64,000 bases of DNA from Deuterostichococcus epilithicus (lineage: Eukaryota > Chlorophyta > Trebouxiophyceae > Prasiolales > Stichococcaceae), in NCBI GenBank assembly GCA_033439295.1, contig JAVTLE010000019.1, positions 248,001-312,000 of the forward strand, in the 5' to 3' direction. Below are positions 54,801-64,000 of the stretch, piece by piece. The notes below the pieces were generated by a model. It made no database searches and was not told the origin of the DNA. It saw nothing but the letters and a program-made list of their open reading frames with translations. Every line of letters starts with the position of its first letter. Position 1 is the stretch's first letter. A program made the position numbers and the translations under genes.

Positions 54801-57800
54801 TTAGGGTTTTGGGTTTGGGGAGGTCGCCCCTCCGCACCCTTCCGCGAACCATCGTTTGCAGCAGATCTTGGGAGTGTGCTTGGGCCGGACCACCCGCTGT
54901 CTTTGGCTAGAGCTGACGGGGCTGCGCTCAAACTCTGCGGCTGCAGGAGCCGAACGGCAAGCCAGGGTGCGACTTCCTGGGCATCAACCACTATGCCAGG
55001 TGCGCGCACCTTGTTTGCAGTGCTTAAATCCATGGCAGCTGCGCATGCAAACACGGAGAGGCTTGCCGAGCTGTGCCAGTCACTCTTGCACCAAGCATAA
55101 GGCAAGGCTGAGTCAGTTCCCGCTGAAAGAGAAGGAAGCACTACCGAAAGCGCCGGGGACATTGGGCGGCGGCACAAACCTACGTCCAGCAGGGATCCCC
55201 GCCCACCGGCACAGGACGATGAGCATAGTTTGTCGTGTGCAGGGCGGTGTGCAACTGGAAGCTGCAGCCGGACACGAAGGGCGAGAAGGGCGGCCTCAGC
55301 CAGATGGTGCGCGATGCGGAGTCCTGCGCCCTATACTCAAACCACTGCCCGCAACATCACACTCTCGCACATTCCCGCATCGCATTCCCGCCGTCACCCT
55401 GACTGCCTGCAGCATCTCTGTAAGACCCCAGGCCGCTGCGTGACTGTGGCGCTGGTGCATGCGGTGAATGCGCATTCCTCGCACGGCAGCCAGCGGCAGG
55501 GGCTCCCCACTAGCCCGGCAGCGCCCGCCGCTCTGCGGACCATGCTGCTGGAACGGCCGCAGCAACATGAACATCCGATGGAACAGGGAACGGCGTGGCC
55601 GCAGAGCAACGCGCGCGCGGTCGTCAATATGTGCTCCGACCCTTGAAAACCACCAACACTCCTTGAGAAATCATCCCAACAAAACCCAGTTCTGCCGCGC
55701 CTGCAGGGCGACCCGCACCCACCCTCCCTGTAGCACCTTGATAAGGTCATGCCAGCAGAGGATACCTCATGTAGCAGACGACACCCTGCTCACCCGTGAA
55801 CCCCTTCTCCTGTCGCCAGGAGTACCATGTGCCCCCACCAGGCCTGCACCGCTCCATCAGCCACGCCTCAGCCAGGCCTAGCCGACGACACCCTGATAAC
55901 CATGAACCCTGCTGCTGCAGGACTACCCGGTGTACCCGCCGAGCCTGTACCGCTCCATCAGCTACGCCTCGACGCTGGGCGTGCCGATCTACATCATGGA
56001 GAACGGCATCCCAGCTGCCAAGGACGACCCCTCCCGCCGCAAGTGGATCAACGGCTGCCTTCAGCAGGCGCGCGCCCTACACCTCGCCTGGCGACCGCCT
56101 CGGCTGCACCTTGCGCTGGTCGCCTGCCCTGCTGCGCACTGCGGCAGTGGGTGACGCACCGCGCTGCACGTCAAGCTGACGACAGCATCTGGTCTACAGC
56201 CTGGGCGTGAGCCTTCTGAAAGGCGGGAGGCGAATTGGCGTCCTCCCGCTGCAGCATGGGCACTTCCAAGGGTATGGGCATCAGGCTCAGTGGAGGCAAG
56301 GCAACCAGCCTGTCCCTGACGCCTTGCGCCTCCTGCCCACAGGTGAAGAACGCGATCGATGACGGCTTTGACGTGCGCGGCTACATGTACTGGACGCTCA
56401 TCGACAATTACGAGTGGAATTTCGCCTGGGTACGCATCCCGTAGGGTCCAGACCGAGTGTCAAGTCAGACACCTTATCTTTTATCTTTTATGACAAACTT
56501 CCTATTAAAATTGTGTATTCATGCCTTTGAATGAAATGCTATGTCTGGCGGGTGCAGCGCACAGCCATCGTCGCAGCAACCTGTGCGCCGTAGCAGGTCC
56601 CTGTCCCAACTGCGGGAAGCACCTCCTTGCTGTGCATCACGTGGAGCCCGCTGCCAGAGCGCACGGCGGTTCACCGGTCCACGCCTACACCCCGGCACAA
56701 GAGGAGCGTGCGACCGGAGCATGCGACCGGCCTCTGACTCGTGGACACCGGTCGCCCGCAGGTCCTGGAGTTCGGCCTGTACGAATTTGTGCCCACGGAG
56801 GACAATCCTGGCGGCGTGCGCAAGATGAAGGCCGGCACTGAGGTGTGTGAAACCTGACATTTGCTCGGCAGTCGTGACTCCACTTTGCGCTTCCCCAGAT
56901 CGTGCCTGGCCGACTCGGCGAGCATGCACCGTCGTGACGGGACCGCTGCACCGCGCCGTGCGACCGAGTTCGTGCTCTGGAGCAGCACAGCCGCGGCAGA
57001 GGTTGCCGCCCTGTCCGGCCCGCAGCCCGCCCAGTGGCTGCGCCTCCTGCCGAGTATGTTGTCTGGAGCCCTTCCTCTCATGCCGAGGCAGGCGCTGGGG
57101 GAGTGGTATGAACACCAAGGCCCCCCAAGCTCACCAGGCTGCCGGAGGCGTTCACATTCTTGGTGTAAACCTCATTGAAACCTGCAACTGCTTGCTGCAC
57201 ACCTCGAGCGCAGATGGTCTGCCTCCTGCCGACGCAGGCGCTGAAGGAGTGGTACGAGACCGAGGGCCCCAAGCTGACCAAGCTGCTCGAACAGCGCGTC
57301 TCCCAGAAGGGCAGCCCGATGCCGGTCAAGTCGGACGGCGAGCGGCGGCGGCTGGAGGAGTCCCGCGAGCGGGAATTCCTGAAGGCGCAGGGCGTCGCCG
57401 AGAAGGACCTCCCGAACCTCACCAGCCAGGACGTGAGCGCCTGCTGCGTGTGCATTTCATGCCTGCGTGTGAGATATGTGGAGCCTCCCGTCTGGTGTGC
57501 TACGAAGCCCAACCTCGCCAGCCGGGGCGCGCGCCGCACCGCCCTGCTTTGTACCGTTCATCTTCTGTGCTGAGCCTCCTTCTGACGATATCGCGGCTGC
57601 AACACACAGATCCTTCCCTTCGACCTTCCTTGTCGCCGGCGCCGCACGGCCTGACTCGATCTTGGGAGGGGGGCAGCGCGTGGTGGGCTGCTTGCGAGGA
57701 AGCTGTTCCAGCCCGGCCGCCCCTGTGCTGCGTTCTGCACAGCCTGCCCAAACCCTACTGGATTTCCCGTGAGACCGCCTTGCGCCCTGGAAACTGCCTT

Positions 57801-57903
57801 CAAAATTTGCTTGGGTTCCTGTCATCAGGACCCAGCGGAGCACGGCATTGGCGGCGAGCGCTACCAGGCCAATGGGATGGAGCACCCGTCCGCCACATCA
57901 TGA
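51897..57903 (+). CDS. Glycosyl hydrolase family 1 protein (beta-glycosidase type)
   Basis: Sixteen exons: 51897-51999, 52085-52114, 52215-52350, 52563-52669, 52906-53018, 53235-53368, 53647-53750, 54117-54274, 54542-54659, 54947-54999, 55243-55306, 55921-56067, 56343-56429, 56762-56842, 57238-57432 and 57829-57903, about 570 residues. The retaining catalytic pair is present: acid/base Glu in WATVNEP (exon 7) and nucleophile Glu in YIMENG (exon 12). The sugar-binding Gln (VAISVYQNSG) and the late YWTLIDNYEWNF segment are also there. One departure: where family members usually have two His (TLHHF.LP), this protein reads TLYWFVLPKWF. This may change the -1 subsite. Introns after 53018 and 56067 use GC donors. 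The C-terminal 110 residues, with KEWYETEGPKLTKLLEQR and a charged helix, extend beyond the barrel. No signal peptide is seen, so it may be cytosolic; the substrate is unknown. Confidence 0.88.
53512..53566 (+). repeat. Decayed copy of catalytic exon 7 start (GH1 gene)
   Basis: In one frame this reads EEAVGDGGRA, against LEAVGDGERAG in the equivalent frame of the real exon at about 53653-53690. Displacement is about 141 bp. Between the two lie three short near-repeats of GCAATGTTTGCG. Confidence 0.5.
54330..54395 (+). repeat. Decayed copy of exon 8 end plus donor (GH1 gene)
   Basis: The intron sequence CGTGCTCTGGCC ... CATGTCAGGTGAGGAGCCAC repeats the real exon end CGTGTTCTGGCT ... CACGTCAGGTGAGGAGCCAC (54223-54288) with a 106 bp displacement. 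The last 15 bases, spanning the splice donor, are identical. Confidence 0.85.
55777..55882 (+). repeat. Decayed copy of exon 12 start plus acceptor (GH1 gene)
   Basis: A 101-bp displaced copy of the region 55883-55985. GACGACACCCTG, an acceptor AG, and CACCGCTCCATCAGCCACGC align with GACGACACCCTG, the real acceptor, and TACCGCTCCATCAGCTACGC. Translated, YHVPPPGLHRSISHAS parallels YPVYPPSLYRSISYAS. Confidence 0.88.
57085..57152 (+). repeat. Decayed copy of exon 15 start plus acceptor (GH1 gene)
   Basis: AGGCGCTGGGGGAGTGGTAT then GGCCCCCCAAGCTCACCAGG parallels AGGCGCTGAAGGAGTGGTAC then GGCCCCAAGCTGACCAAG at 57236-57285. Displacement 146 bp. ALGEWYEHQGP corresponds to ALKEWYETEGP. Confidence 0.85.
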
Positions 57904-58682
57904 TGACATGGCCGCAGCAGGGTTGCGGCGGCCCGGCCGGCGGCGGCCAAGCAGCAGCGCGGCCGGGCTGCGGGCCGGCGGTGGCCAAGCGGCAGCACGA
58001 CGCAGCTCTGGAGGGACTCAAGGCAGCAGGAAGCCGGCAGGAGTGGCGTGCGCCGGGGATGGGAGATACGGGTAGCAAATTTAGTTGTCGGTTGCGGCGG
58101 TCGGTTGAAAATGAATTGGACGGCGAATTGTGGCTGGACGAATATGCTGGGACATTGCCAGCGAATAGGGCTTTTAACCAGATGCCGAATGGCACATTTC
58201 AGGGTTCACTCGTGATGTATTGCAATGTCTGTTCAGTCGTCGGTTTGATGCACCATATATTCGGCATCACTGCTGTAATCAGATGTCGGTTGCAATTCAC
58301 CTACTCAAAGTCACAGCTGCATAAGTAAATTCCGCGGCTCAGCACCATGTCAACAAGAAACTCTTCCAGTCCACTTTTGCAGATGGCAATCGTTCCCAAC
58401 AAAACATGTAAGTCATCGGACGCTGGCGGAAAGCGAACATACTGTGCCATTGAAGCAAAAAAGATTGGGGCGAATCAGGCACTCAAAACTGCAACGGCAC
58501 CATCAAACCGACAAGTACAGCCGTTTCTAGGAATAATCTGTGCGTGCGCACTCGTCCAGCCAGGTTTCTTCCGCAAGCTTGTAATCAAAAGCCTGCCACC
58601 ATGTGCTGCCGCTTTCACTCGGCCGCTGGGCCACTCATCGGCTGCTGCGGCGGAGTCTTGCGCGGCCGCAGTGTGTCAATCA
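57904..58682. other. Convergent intergenic region
   Basis: Between the 3' ends of the GH1 gene and the alpha/beta-hydrolase gene. About 58080-58330 is noticeably less GC-rich, repeats GTCGGTT several times, and has a TGTAA signal near 58273, so it is probably the GH1 3' UTR. No gene is supported. Confidence 0.5.
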
Positions 58683-61600
58683 TCAGCCACTCAACAGCCC
58701 GTGCCAAGGACATGACCTGCAGAGGCACATCAGCTCGACGTCATCATCCTTGGTCGAGTCGAGCACAGAACTTTGACGCCCGCCAAACCGAGGCAGCCGG
58801 CCTGACGCTCAGCAGTGAGCAGCTTCTGCAGAGCATGCCGGCATGGCAAGGCTCCCACATCCCCGAGAGCCAAGGCCCTGATTTGATCACACAATCGCCC
58901 ACATCCCCACACGAGCGCCCGAGCAGCTCTGCTGCCTGCTCTGGCATGCTCCTGCCAGGGTGTTGCCGCACGCTTGCTCCGGCGAAGGCTCCGGCAGAGG
59001 CTCCCGAACATACCGGCAGGCGTGACTTGAAGAGCAAATGCATCGTTCAATCCAAACAAGCATGTTCCGCACGACTTCAGACACCTCGACATGTACACTG
59101 TCCTACCTTGATGTAGTGATTGCCCGCAAAGCGGCCGAAGCCTTTGCTGTAGCTGTCCAGCCGGGGCACTGGCTCGCCGGGCGCTTGGGTGTTAACAAAG
59201 GGCGCACACACCTGCAAGCACACACACGGCAGCCTCAGGCTCGACACATGACAAGCCCTATCCCCGGCAACTTGCTGGCCCCAGACGAGTTGCCGGGGTC
59301 ACAGCTGCGGACGAGGCTGCCTCTGCAACGAGATGCAGGAGCCACAGGCAGCAGCGTGGTCAGCACTGGTTGAAGGACAGCCGCACGCTCACCGTGCACG
59401 ATGCCGCCCATGCACCTGGCGCAGCGCCTGCTGGATCCTAAGCCCTATAACCTCACCTGCGTCTCGGTGTCGGACACGTCCGTGAAGGTGACATGCTCCT
59501 TCTGTACCCAGTCCGGCGCCGCCGAGCGGCCCACGACCGGCCGGTCCGACACCGCCGAGAGCTTCTTGCCGCGGGCCTGATACCGTTGCCGCACTGCTGG
59601 CGGCACCAGCCCCAGCGCCGCCTGCGCGCCGCGTGACAAGGTGACAATTTTGCCCTGTGGGCGCTGCGAAGGCATTGCTGTCGAGGAACGCCGTCAAGAC
59701 TGACTCCTGCTGCTGGGCAAAACGGCGACCGAGCGCGCAGAAGGATGTCTGCTGGGCAAAGCAGCAATTGAGCGTGCGGAAGGTTGTGGGTCACAACCAT
59801 CCAGGAACAATCGGCCGCCGCAGGCGTCCTGTCGGCGGTGCGCAGAACGGTGCAAGCTGCACCTGGAAAGTTGCCTGGTTGACATCCTCGCCGCTGATGC
59901 AGGAAGATGTCTGCTGCTCCGCCAGGTCGTGCTCACCGAGCGCCTGCGTTGTGGGCGCAGGCACTGGTCAGTCTCCATCTGCTGGATGCTCGTTGCCGAA
60001 GTCAGGAGGCCTGAAACGATGCCATGGACGGGAGTCGGCATTGCTGGCTGCAGAGCCAGTTTTCACCATGTGTATGTGACCAGTAAACCCGGCAGGCTTA
60101 GTCTGGCGCAAGGACCTTCTGCAGTAAGAGAGGTGGTTCTGCAGTGGCAGTACTGCACCAAAGACGGTCAACACACAGCAGCAGGCGCGGCAGCGGATCA
60201 CCGGGTGGACTTGAACAAGCTGGCAGCCTTGCGAAAACCGACCAGCCATGAATCAGAGGCAGCAAATGACAGCGATTCACTCATCCGGGACACAGCGAAG
60301 GCAGTGCTTGAAAGTGCCCTATTGAAATTGTAGGACCTCAGCGAGAGCGGTGCATCAGGTGGCATTCCCATTGTTTGACGGAGGCGCAGAGCGCACCCGG
60401 CAGACTGCAGAGGCGGTGCGTGTCTTGAGAGCGTACTCTGCCCCCACAGCCGGCTGCACTCGCTCTTGGGTCTCCAAGAAGTGGCGCCACAGGTGCACGT
60501 GCACCTGCACCAGCGCCCGCCCGCCTGCGTAAGCAGGATGTTGGGAATTTGTTCAACGTCACAAACAACAGCCCAGAGGGTCTCAGGCCACAGATAAACT
60601 GCGCTGCCTGCACTAGCGGCCGCCTGCGCATCGCAGGCATGGCGTGAGAGGATGGAACAACGACCACTTCCGAGTCATGGCGCAGACAAGGCTTTCTCCA
60701 GGCGTCCGTCGCAACCCGACACATCAAGCCTGCGGGGCCATGCGTCTCGTCGCAGTCTGAGGACACAAGCGTTCGGAACGCCATGACTGCGCGATCAACA
60801 AGTCGACTGGCATTTCCATCAATGATGGCCGGTCCACTGCGCTTCCACGCGGCAGCGCTGCAACCCACCGGGTAGCGACTCGATGACTGGCTGATTGTAG
60901 AGGAAGGTAGACTCGTCTGTGTGCGCCGTCGCCACGATGACCACTCGGTCCTGCACCTCGGGCGGCAGCGGCGCCAGCGCCCGCCGCTGCACGTCCGCCG
61001 CAAATGCCTCAGCGGCCGCCAGCTCGCCCGGGTGCGCCAGCCACTTCCTGCGGTGCGAACAGCGCGGCATCAGCCCTGCGCTGCGGTCTCTGATCTGATG
61101 CGGCCTGTGGTCCCTGGCGGGCCTCGGGCGCCGCAGGCAGCCGCTTCGGCCGCCAAGCTGCCGTGTCGCCCGCCGGGCAGCTTGTGCGAGGTGCGAATGC
61201 TTCAGCCCCGCACACAATTGCTTTGTGAGCTGACGTGGATCCGATCGCTGATCCGATGGCAAGGCTTCGGTAAAGACAATTTCTCTGACTCGCCTGGAGG
61301 CTTCTGAGGCACTTATGGCCTCGCCGCCCACTGCCCCCGCGATGATGCCAGCCGCCGCCAGCGCGCCAGGGTTCGGCATGTCGGGCTCCTGCGCGAGCGC
61401 CGACAGCGCTGCGCCGACGCGGCCCCGCCCTGCAGGACAGTGTATCGACCGGGTCCTTGCGCTGGGGCAGCATCTAGAGCTTCTCTTTGGTAGGTCTCAG
61501 AATCCGGGGTTTGCAGCATGGAGAAGCGGGCGGCAGCTGGACAGGCGCGCGCCATATTCCTGCAGAGGGGACTAGCGACAGTGATGTATGGATTTCTAAT

Positions 61601-64000
61601 CGAAAGATTTCTTGACCCCAGTTTTCTCTCGAGGCGGAAGCGGTGGTTCTGTTTGCGACCTGAAGCCTGCACGGAATGCGCACCTGAAGCCTCCAAGAAA
61701 GGCCCCACGATGTGCGCCGACGCCAGCAGCTGCTGCAGCAGTGCGCCGGTCGCAGAAGCGGCTGCGGCGGTGCCGCCGCGGTGTACCGCCAGGAAGTTGG
61801 CCATGATGCCGGCTGCCTGCAGCATTGCAGGGCATGCGCTTGGTCGCTGTCGACAGTGGGTCGTGAAAGCTGCACACCCATTTGAGCCGCAGCCGGTGCC
61901 AGGCCGTCGAGACGGCCTTCTCATGGTATCTGCCAAAAAATGATCGCTGTCATATACGACTGCTGCGCAGAGCGATCCTGACGAGCCCCCTGCTGGCAGC
62001 TACTGAGCGCAGGGGTGTCTGGCACAGGGTTGGCTGGCACAGTCCTTGTGCGCAAACCTCTGAGATGGCGTCGTCATGGCTGAGGTCCGGATCGAGGTCC
62101 AGCTGCGGCGCGCCAGGGAACAGGGACCTCTCCTTGCCGGACCCGAACTGTGCGTGGTTCATGCCTGCAGCAAGACACGCACCTTCCGTCAGGCCCGGCA
62201 AAATAGGGTGACCGGCGCCAAAGCGCGAGCCAGCAGTGCAGTCACCCTGCTGACATGCATGGCGTAGCTCATTCTGTGTCCGCAGACAGCGACAATGAGC
62301 GCAGGCACTTCTGCAAGACCGCGGATCTCCAGTCTGCATTCACTGATACTTTAGCGGTTTAGCGCATCCGTTACGACTGATGCACATCCTTGGTGCACCT
62401 GGCACAATGACAACAGGCTGGAACACCGCCGCCCGCCGCAGGCCCTGCTTGGCCGCGCGCGCCACGGCATTGGCGAATGCGGGCGCTTGGCGGCTGAGGT
62501 ACTGCTGCCCGTCCAGCTCGCCGGTAAGATTGAGAACCGGCCGCGTCCTGCGGCGGAATGATGAAGGCCTCAGCAGGTCTAATGACCTGTCTCAACTTGG
62601 ACACAGTTTCGCAAGCCGGCCTGCTTCGACATGTTTCTGTCCCGAAAGCATATATGATGCGCCGTGTCCCGCCTGCCCTCAGCAAGGCATGAGCGCCTGC
62701 CAGGCCACGCCCCCCACCGGCGACTCGGCAGGAATGTGTGCGCTGCTGCAACTGCAATGTCGGACAGGCTTTCACTAGGGGGAGACCTGCGCTACCACGG
62801 GTCCTGACAGGTCTTCACCAGGTGGAGACGGTGGGGAATGTGTCCGAGATCTCCGGCAGGATGGTGGACGCCAGCAGGATGAGGCCGCCCGCCTGCTCCA
62901 GGGCATACCGCACCAGCGCCGGCCCCATGGCGCTGTGCCCCGCCATGAACACGTTGTCCCGCCGGCCTGTGCGGGTGATGCGTGTTCACGAAGAGCGTCA
63001 CAGTGGCTGAGCTTCTTGCTGCTGCTAGCCAGGGCACACCGCCCCAGGGCGTATCGCTCCAGGGCATACTGCACCAGCGCCAGCCTGAGCGGCCTGTGCC
63101 CATGTCATGCTAGCAATGTCGCGCCGGTCTGCACGACAGGAAGCTGCCCAAGAGGCTGCTGCTGCTGCTGCTGCGGCATTGCTGTGCAGGCGCATGTCAG
63201 AACATGTCAGCACATGCACCCGTATGCGAAACGCATGCCCTGGCACCAGAGGAGTCGAGTTCAGTTCCTACCGGTGCCGCCCGCCTTTAGGTCCATGTGC
63301 TGCCCTGCCGCGTCGATGATTGTTGCCGTCGCTGCTGCAGCAATGTCCACCAAAATGGACATGGACCCGCTGCGGCTGCCCATGCTCTTCTGCGACGCCA
63401 TGATGGCCTGCCAGTCGATGTCGATGATGCCCACGGTGAGCCGCACTCGCTCCCGCAGCGCTTCCTGCGGCCACACAGTGTGTGCTGCAGCATCAGAGGG
63501 CTTTGCCGCCTTGCAGCGCTGTGAAGGGCGCATGTGGCGCATCCCCACGGCGTTCCTGAGTGGCCATGAGAAGGGTCAGGTGATCCACAGCAAAGCGCAG
63601 CCCTGCTCGTGAGCTCACACCTGGAAGGGGGGCCATGTCGGACAGGCCCACGGTCGATGTTTTCAGCTTGGACATAGGGGCTTCCGTCATGGATTGAAGA
63701 GAGCTCAGCTCGGAGGTCCAGGAGCATACACCTGCAGGGCTGTGGCGAGCTTACGGAAGTCTGCAGCCGGCAGCAGCGCCCCAGGCGCCAACACCAGCAG
63801 CGTCGCCGTGGCTTCATCCGCCGTGCAGTCCGGCAGGGGTCCTGCATATCAGTGAAGACTGTTTTCCCTCAGGGCTGCGGTAGCCGTGAGCCAGATCCTT
63901 TGCACAGAAGGCGAGATCCTCGACGACATTTCAGCAGCGCATGTCACTCCTTACAGGAGCGCGGCGCAGGAGTGCAGCGTGAGCGACTCGACATTCCCCA
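58683..64000 (-). CDS. Alpha/beta-hydrolase with long C-terminal extension (5' partial)
   Basis: The first exon enters from the right edge and ends near 63954. Supported minus-strand exons follow: 63841-63733, 63464-63272, 62966-62819, 62547-62399, 62165-62059, 61816-61684, 61429-61294, 61047-60869, about 60524-60430, 59677-59457, 59211-59107 and 58748-58683. An alpha/beta-hydrolase core is clear: LLVLAPGALLPAADF strand, the nucleophile elbow MAGHSAMGPALV (GxSxxG), an acid-region VLNLTGELDGQQYL, and PGMNHAQFGSG for the histidine. The following AAGIMANFLAVHRGG closes the core. The remaining 300 or so residues (QDRVVIVATAHTDESTFLYN, GRALVQVHVHLWRHF, TFTDVSDTETQ, DSYSKGFGRFAGNHY) are unfamiliar. 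They could be a second domain, or the end of a separate gene, though most phases join. The intron after 61294 has a GC donor. Substrate unknown. Confidence 0.65.
59710..59786. repeat. 39-bp imperfect tandem repeat in an intron
   Basis: CTGCTGGGCAAAACGGCGAC and CTGCTGGGCAAAGCAGCAAT begin two head-to-tail 39-bp units ending in GAAGGATGT and GAAGGTTGT, within the hydrolase gene. Confidence 0.85.
63053..63110 (-). repeat. Decayed copy of the nucleophile-elbow exon
   Basis: Plus-strand CTCCAGGGCATACTGCACCA then GCGCC at 63057 parallels CTCCAGGGCATACCGCACCA then GCGCC at 62896, displaced by 161 bp. The copy lies in the intron upstream of the GHSAMG exon and covers the AMGPALVRYALEQ coding segment, now out of frame. 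Confidence 0.85.

Noticed and set aside
1-64000. tRNA, rRNA, CRISPR arrays, transposons or viral elements
   Set aside because: I looked for these and found no convincing candidate; repeats present are short tandem or locally duplicated exon pieces.

Overview
This 64 kb window is eukaryotic nuclear DNA from a green alga (Chlorophyta); species is not determined. The evidence is: GC-rich sequence, genes split into many short exons by introns of roughly 100-500 bp, TGTAA polyadenylation-type signals just after some stops (about 51379 and 58273), Ala/Gln/Pro-rich proteins, and green-lineage families (an organellar ssDNA-binding protein with a PDF motif, a plant-type SLC25A44-like carrier, a Tat-type thylakoid-lumen precursor). 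I built exon models by hand from splice sites and reading phase. Most continuous long frames are not genes.

Layout, left to right: a ketopantoate-reductase-like enzyme (minus, 3' end beyond the left edge); a BSD-domain protein (minus); a mitochondrial carrier (plus); an SMP-30/gluconolactonase protein (plus); the radical SAM enzyme ArsS (minus); a small lumen-targeted protein (plus); a poorly resolved stretch with one C-terminal exon (19.1-20.8 kb); two neighbouring minus genes for very low-complexity, probably nuclear proteins, one with two matrin/U1-type zinc fingers and an RS-rich region (21-27.3 kb), one with a coiled coil (27.5-31.8 kb); the OSB protein (plus); a tandem pair of secreted Pro/Thr-repeat proteins of unknown family (minus, 37.5-42.9 kb); a DUF3598-like protein (plus); ERH (minus); UFD1 (plus); a family 1 glycosyl hydrolase (plus); and an alpha/beta-hydrolase with a long extension (minus, 5' end beyond the right edge). 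There is no operon logic; neighbours are functionally unrelated, as expected in a nuclear genome.

The most interesting signal is structural. In at least nine places in six genes an intron contains a decayed copy of the exon boundary next to it, usually with its splice site, displaced by about 87-190 bp. These look like local tandem duplications that straddle splice junctions. Four sit in the glycosyl hydrolase gene alone. Five introns also have GC instead of GT donors, each required by reading phase and protein conservation.
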